This document shows positions 61,005 through 64,000 of a stretch of 64,000 nucleotides of DNA, in pieces. The notes beneath the pieces were generated by a model. It had not been told where the DNA came from, did no database searches, and saw only the letters and a list, made by a program, of their open reading frames with translations. How positions within the stretch are numbered: position 1 is the first letter of the stretch; the number at the start of each line of letters is the position of its first letter. The translations under genes were made by a program, and so were the position numbers. The stretch is from Mucilaginibacter pankratovii. Lineage in GTDB: Bacteria > Bacteroidota > Bacteroidia > Sphingobacteriales > Sphingobacteriaceae. The stretch spans positions 1 to 64,000 of the forward strand of contig NZ_JACWMY010000008.1 in assembly GCF_014773265.1 (NCBI RefSeq), read 5' to 3'.

Positions 61005-61055
61005 CGTGTTCGGGCTTGTTCGGGCTGTTCGCGCCCATACGCGAACGCGAACACG
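61005..61055. repeat. G/C-rich inverted repeat, CGTGTTCG/CGAACACG
   Basis: CGTGTTCGGGCTTGTTCGGG and GTTCGCG mirror CGCGAACGCGAACACG. 51 bp, non-coding, within the leader of the next gene. Confidence 0.5.
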
Positions 61056-61152
61056 CTCAATACCTCCGCTGCTTTTAACCAAATATAATAAATGCGGGCC
61101 TGTTAAACCTTTGCGTCTAAAAATATTCCTACTGATATATACACACAACAAT

Positions 61153-61554
61153 ATGAAACGAATTCTATCTATTTTATGCCTGGCGATCGTAGTATTGACA
61201 GCATCATCCTGCGTAAAGGAAAACTCCGTAGCACCAAATAACAACCTTACTATTCTTACCAGCGTAAGCACCAACGGATGGAGCACATTGGATAATGGCA
61301 AAACCTGGAAACAATCCATCAGCGTGCCCGAACTGGATAGCTATGCAAATGAAAATGCCGGTGTACTGGTGTACCTGTCATTCACCAACGGTGTTTACGA
61401 ACAAATTCCCGAAGTTTTTAATGGTGTTAGTTACAGCTACATCCACGAACGTGGTTTGCTTACCGTTTATGCACAGGCTTACAGCGGCAACTTAACCACC
61501 CCCAATCCGGGCAGTGGTAATGTAAAGATCGTGCTTGTTGATTCTAATCAATAA
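61153..61554 (+). CDS. hypothetical lipoprotein
   Basis: 133 aa from ATG 61153 (MKRILSILCLAIVVLTASSC; lipobox ASSC). A longer in-frame reading to 60979 is rejected since it crosses the GTTCG palindrome. The mature part is a beta-rich domain (SWTNGWSTLDNGKTW-like, EVFNGVSYSYIHERGLLTVYAQAYSG). No family recognised. Ended by the terminator at 61624. Confidence 0.75.
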   Translation: MKRILSILCLAIVVLTASSCVKENSVAPNNNLTILTSVSTNGWSTLDNGKTWKQSISVPELDSYANENAGVLVYLSFTNGVYEQIPEVFNGVSYSYIHERGLLTVYAQAYSGNLTTPNPGSGNVKIVLVDSNQ

Positions 61555-61623
61555 GCGCCCTTCAATCTCTCCGCTGATTAGCGGGAGGTTTCCACATATA
61601 TGTTCAATAAATTTTCAAAAAAA

Positions 61624-61658
61624 GAAAAGGCGCCGGTTGGGCGCCTTTTCTTTTTTTA
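61624..61658 (+). terminator. strong terminator
   Basis: GAAAAGGCGCC (61624-61634), 5-base loop, GGCGCCTTTTC (61640-61650) and a T run. Perfect 11-bp stem. Confidence 0.9.
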
Positions 61659-61668
61659 TTCGTTTCGT

Positions 61669-61816
61669 TTTTGCGAGCGAAGCGTGGACAACCGACCGAA
61701 GGGAGCTCATTGATACCTTAAAGAATAAATTTAAAACATCAATAATCATCGGCATGAAGAGCTACTTTGCAAATCCGACCTGCTTATCGGGGGATTGCTT
61801 CGTGCCTCGCAATGAC
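61669..61816. repeat. palindromic repeat, GTCATTGCGAGG family (decayed copy 5)
   Basis: The left end TTTTTGCGAGCGAAGCGTGG (61667 on) and the right end GGGATTGCTTCGTGCCTCGC then AATGAC (to 61816) are the two arms; the middle is unrelated sequence. Length about 148 bp. Confidence 0.6.
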
Positions 61817-61848
61817 GCGCGGGGTGTTGTGCGTTTGCGTGTGGTTTT

Positions 61849-62661
61849 CTATTTCTCCATCTGCTCTATCACCGCCTGTGTTACGCCGGTGTAAGAGAAA
61901 CCGCCATCGTGGAACAGGTTCTGCATGGTAACCATACGGGTAAGGTCGCTAAACAGGGTTACTACATAGTCGGCGCATTGGTCGGCATCGGCGTTACCAA
62001 GCGGACTCATTTTTTCTGCGTAGTTTACAAAACCATCAAAGCCTTTAACACCGTTACCTGCGGTAGTGCGGGTTGGCGATTGCGAAATGGTATTTACACG
62101 TACATGTTTTTTAACACCGTACTGGTAGCCAAAGTTGCGGGCAATGCTTTCCAGGTAAGCCTTGTTATCGGCCATATCGTTATAGTCAGGAAATACGCGC
62201 TGCGCGGCAATATAAGTTAAAGCCAGTATCGACCCCCACTCGTTAACAGCATCCAATTTCATGGCTATCTGCATTACGCGGTGAAAGCTTAGTGCCGATA
62301 TATCAAAACCCTTGTGGGTAAATTCGTAGTTGTTTTCGGTATAGTGGATGTTTTTGCGCACGTTTACGCTCATGCCTATCGAGTGCAGGATAAAATCCAC
62401 ACCGCCGCCAAAATGCTCCATGCTTTTGGTGATGAGGTTGGTAACATCCTCATTGCTGGTAACATCAGCCGGGATAACAGGGGCATTACATTCCTCTGCA
62501 AGTTTATTCAGTTCGCCCATACGCAATGCAAGCGGCGAGTTGGTTAAAACTATTTCGGCACCCTCTGCAACGCAGCGCTGAGCCACTTTCCAGGCTATAG
62601 ATTGCTCGTTAAGCGCCCCGAAAATAATTCCTTTTTTACCTTTTAATAAATTGTAAGCCAT
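61849..62661 (-). CDS. fabI: FabI, enoyl-ACP reductase
   Basis: 270 aa. NAD site KGIIFGALNEQSIAWKVAQ, DVTSNEDVTNLI, HSIGMSVN, and the Tyr/Lys active site in QRVFPDYNDMADNKAYLESIARNFGYQYG (Tyr and Lys with the FabI spacing). It reduces the enoyl double bond in fatty acid elongation, target of triclosan. Start ATG 62661 is upstream of a strong nucleotide site. Confidence 0.95.
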   Translation of the reverse strand: MAYNLLKGKKGIIFGALNEQSIAWKVAQRCVAEGAEIVLTNSPLALRMGELNKLAEECNAPVIPADVTSNEDVTNLITKSMEHFGGGVDFILHSIGMSVNVRKNIHYTENNYEFTHKGFDISALSFHRVMQIAMKLDAVNEWGSILALTYIAAQRVFPDYNDMADNKAYLESIARNFGYQYGVKKHVRVNTISQSPTRTTAGNGVKGFDGFVNYAEKMSPLGNADADQCADYVVTLFSDLTRMVTMQNLFHDGGFSYTGVTQAVIEQMEK

Positions 62662-62733
62662 TGTTTTTGGTTTTTATAATGGGGCAAAGTTATATATTTA
62701 TATGTGAGAATAAAACCCTTACTTTAAGCTCTC

Positions 62734-63279
62734 ATGGCCGGCGCAGAATACTTCAAACCACTTATAGTTTTTCTTACACCAAAGGATGTTAGGCACCATT
62801 ATGAACCTGAAGCGCCCTTACCGGCCCACGAAACAGTGATACGCCCTTTGCTACTAAATAGCATTGCGGCTTATGTTTACAGGTTGAGCAAAGATGCCGA
62901 CCTTTATAAGGACAACGCTGATATTCTGCTGCCCGATAAAGGCAAATATCGGTTAGACATATCAAAAGAATGTATCAAAGGGCACGAATTGCTGTGGAAC
63001 AAAACGGCATGGGCAAGGGGTTCTATTGTAATTATCTGCAAGCCCGAAAACATCGATTTCGATTCGTTATTTAAGGGATGCTATGATATAGGGCTAAATA
63101 ATACACCAAACTCCGGCAATTCGCCCGCTGCCCTAAAACTATGCCTGAAAGAAATAGAGGCCGGTAACGTTTCATTTTGCTTTAGCGCTTCTAATGGATT
63201 AGAGTGGATGAGCATTTATAGTACGGATGAACGACGTGAAACGTTGTACCGTACGGCACTTAAGAACATTAAAAAATAA
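62734..63279 (+). CDS. hypothetical protein
   Basis: 181 aa, no signal or membrane segment. Alpha/beta composition: IVFLTPKDVRHHYEP at the start, a SIAAYVYRLSKDADLYKDNADILLP helix-turn block, IVIICKPENIDFDSLFKG and YDIGLNNTPNSGNSPAALKLCLKEIEAGNVSFCFS. No family recognised. Divergent from fabI, sharing the 72-bp gap. Confidence 0.65.
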   Translation: MAGAEYFKPLIVFLTPKDVRHHYEPEAPLPAHETVIRPLLLNSIAAYVYRLSKDADLYKDNADILLPDKGKYRLDISKECIKGHELLWNKTAWARGSIVIICKPENIDFDSLFKGCYDIGLNNTPNSGNSPAALKLCLKEIEAGNVSFCFSASNGLEWMSIYSTDERRETLYRTALKNIKK

Positions 63280-63299
63280 ATTAGTTGCCGCACAATTTG

Positions 63300-63545
63300 A
63301 GAAGTGAGGGCGGCGAAAGCACTATTAATTCTCCCCATCCGTTTAATTCGGTTCGAAAAATTTTTTAGGCGATGCCTTCGGCGCGGGCTATGCGCTCCAA
63401 CTCCTCATTCCGCGCTGCTGATAGAAGCAGCACTTCATTCCGGGGTTTCCGCTGCTATCCCTATCGCAATTTTTTCTGAACCGTTGATTTAAATGATTTT
63501 AAGATTCCGTTGATACTTGGGTAAACCGCGTTCAAACTGGCTACT
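63300..63545. repeat. degenerate intergenic repeat before recN
   Basis: Contains TTTTTCTGAACCGTTGATTT (near 63472) and AAACCGCGTTCAAACTGG (63525), reverse-strand relatives of the GGTTCAGACA motif and of the 1100-1200 stretch. Nothing coding is seen. Confidence 0.4.
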
Positions 63546-63553
63546 GAAAACTG

Positions 63554-64000
63554 CTATCTGCCAACTGAGTTCAATAGCTCCCTCGCATTCTGCAAAGCAC
63601 TCTCGCCCGGCTTATCTCCGCTCAGCATTTTGGCAATTTCTAAAACGCGCTCGTCGTCGCTTAGCTTTTTGATGCGGGTTTTGGTTGCTACATCGGTGTC
63701 ATCCTTATAAACGAAGTAGTGGCTCTTGCCCTTGCCTGCAATTTGCGGCAGGTGGGTTATGGTAATTACCTGCAGGTTTTGCGCAAGGCGCTCCATCACC
63801 TGCCCTACCTTGTTGGCTACTTCGCCGCTTACGCCTGTATCTATCTCATCAAAAATAATGGTTGGTAAGGCGGTGTATTCTGCAATAATGGATTTGATAC
63901 TCAGCATTAACCGACTTAACTCACCGCCCGATGCTACTTTGCTCATATCCGCCAAAGCATGGCCCTTATTGGCCGAGAACATAAACCTTATACCATCCAC
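63554..64000 (-). CDS. recN: RecN, DNA repair ATPase (C-terminal part)
   Basis: 148 aa visible; the gene runs off the window at 64000. ASGGELSRLMLSIKSII (ABC signature), PTIIFDEIDTGVSGEVANKVG (Walker B with D-loop), TITHLPQIAGKGKSHYFVYKD. These are the SMC-like head motifs of RecN, involved in double-strand-break repair. The N-terminal head and coiled coil lie outside. In many Bacteroidetes it follows the DUF4835 gene; here it is separated from it by 58 kb and on the opposite strand. Confidence 0.93.
   Translation of the reverse strand: MDGIRFMFSANKGHALADMSKVASGGELSRLMLSIKSIIAEYTALPTIIFDEIDTGVSGEVANKVGQVMERLAQNLQVITITHLPQIAGKGKSHYFVYKDDTDVATKTRIKKLSDDERVLEIAKMLSGDKPGESALQNARELLNSVGR

Noticed and set aside
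60979-61152. Longer start for the 61153 lipoprotein
   Set aside because: The extra 58 residues cross a G/C palindrome and precede a perfect lipoprotein signal peptide starting at 61153.

Overview
The window is chromosomal DNA from a Bacteroidota bacterium, most likely family Sphingobacteriaceae (Mucilaginibacter/Pedobacter-like). The evidence is gene content and order (bamD, Bacteroidetes-type omega subunit, coaBC, DUF4835; the BT_3928-type DoxX protein; GH3-family protein; LytTR two-component pair), promoters of the Bacteroidetes type (TTTG, 19 bp, TAnnTTTG) and a monocyclic-carotenoid gene set. No prophage, integrative element, CRISPR array or tRNA gene was seen. The genus is an inference. 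LAYOUT: 1-1675 is the 5' end of a 16S rRNA gene on the minus strand, its leader, three tandem rRNA promoters and about 1 kb without genes. 1676-5482 holds bamD-rpoZ-coaBC-DUF4835. 5672-15470 holds mostly plus-strand housekeeping genes (recJ, lptB, GH3, three paralogous small lipoproteins, DUF1599, DoxX-like, aroK), with folP on the minus strand. 15487-20520 is mainly minus strand: a GIY-YIG nuclease frame inside a palindromic element, a phosphoribosyltransferase, a repeat-rich protein, yebC and a threonine dehydrogenase. 21721-26154 has asd, then a tight run DUF4393 (Abi-alpha), HicB-like, LysR, CrtD-type desaturase. 26321-33290 has hemH, crtW-ispH, and a compact operon of hydrolase, two acyltransferases, glycosyltransferase and cruF. 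33385-39149 has waaA and nucleotide-sugar genes (UXS-like, galE, rfbB, CpsB-type phosphatase). 39321-46585 has an ABC permease, TlpA-like protein, A-type Fe-S carrier, a B12-domain-less methylmalonyl-CoA mutase homologue, dnaA and a RAYT transposase framed by inverted palindromes. 46648-64000 has LytS/LytR-type genes, DUF4932 and DUF4349 proteins, ettA, clpC, an ECF sigma operon, a Crp/Fnr regulator with YCII and DoxX-like genes, fabI and the 3' part of recN. HOW THE GENES FIT TOGETHER: the most coherent metabolic module is carotenoid tailoring. CrtW (4-ketolase), CruF (1',2'-hydratase) and CrtD (3',4'-desaturase) would give a keto, 1'-hydroxy monocyclic carotenoid; the glycosyltransferase and two PlsC-type acyltransferases next to cruF suggest a glycosyl ester; ispH supplies isoprenoid precursor. 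Envelope genes (bamD, lptB, waaA, nucleotide-sugar enzymes) form a second theme. The intergenic space is unusually rich in dispersed palindromes of at least five sequence families, one carrying a GIY-YIG frame and one a RAYT. These, the Abi-alpha/HicB-like pair fused into the crtD run, and a perfect 16-bp operator-like palindrome next to the Crp/Fnr gene are the best leads for something new.
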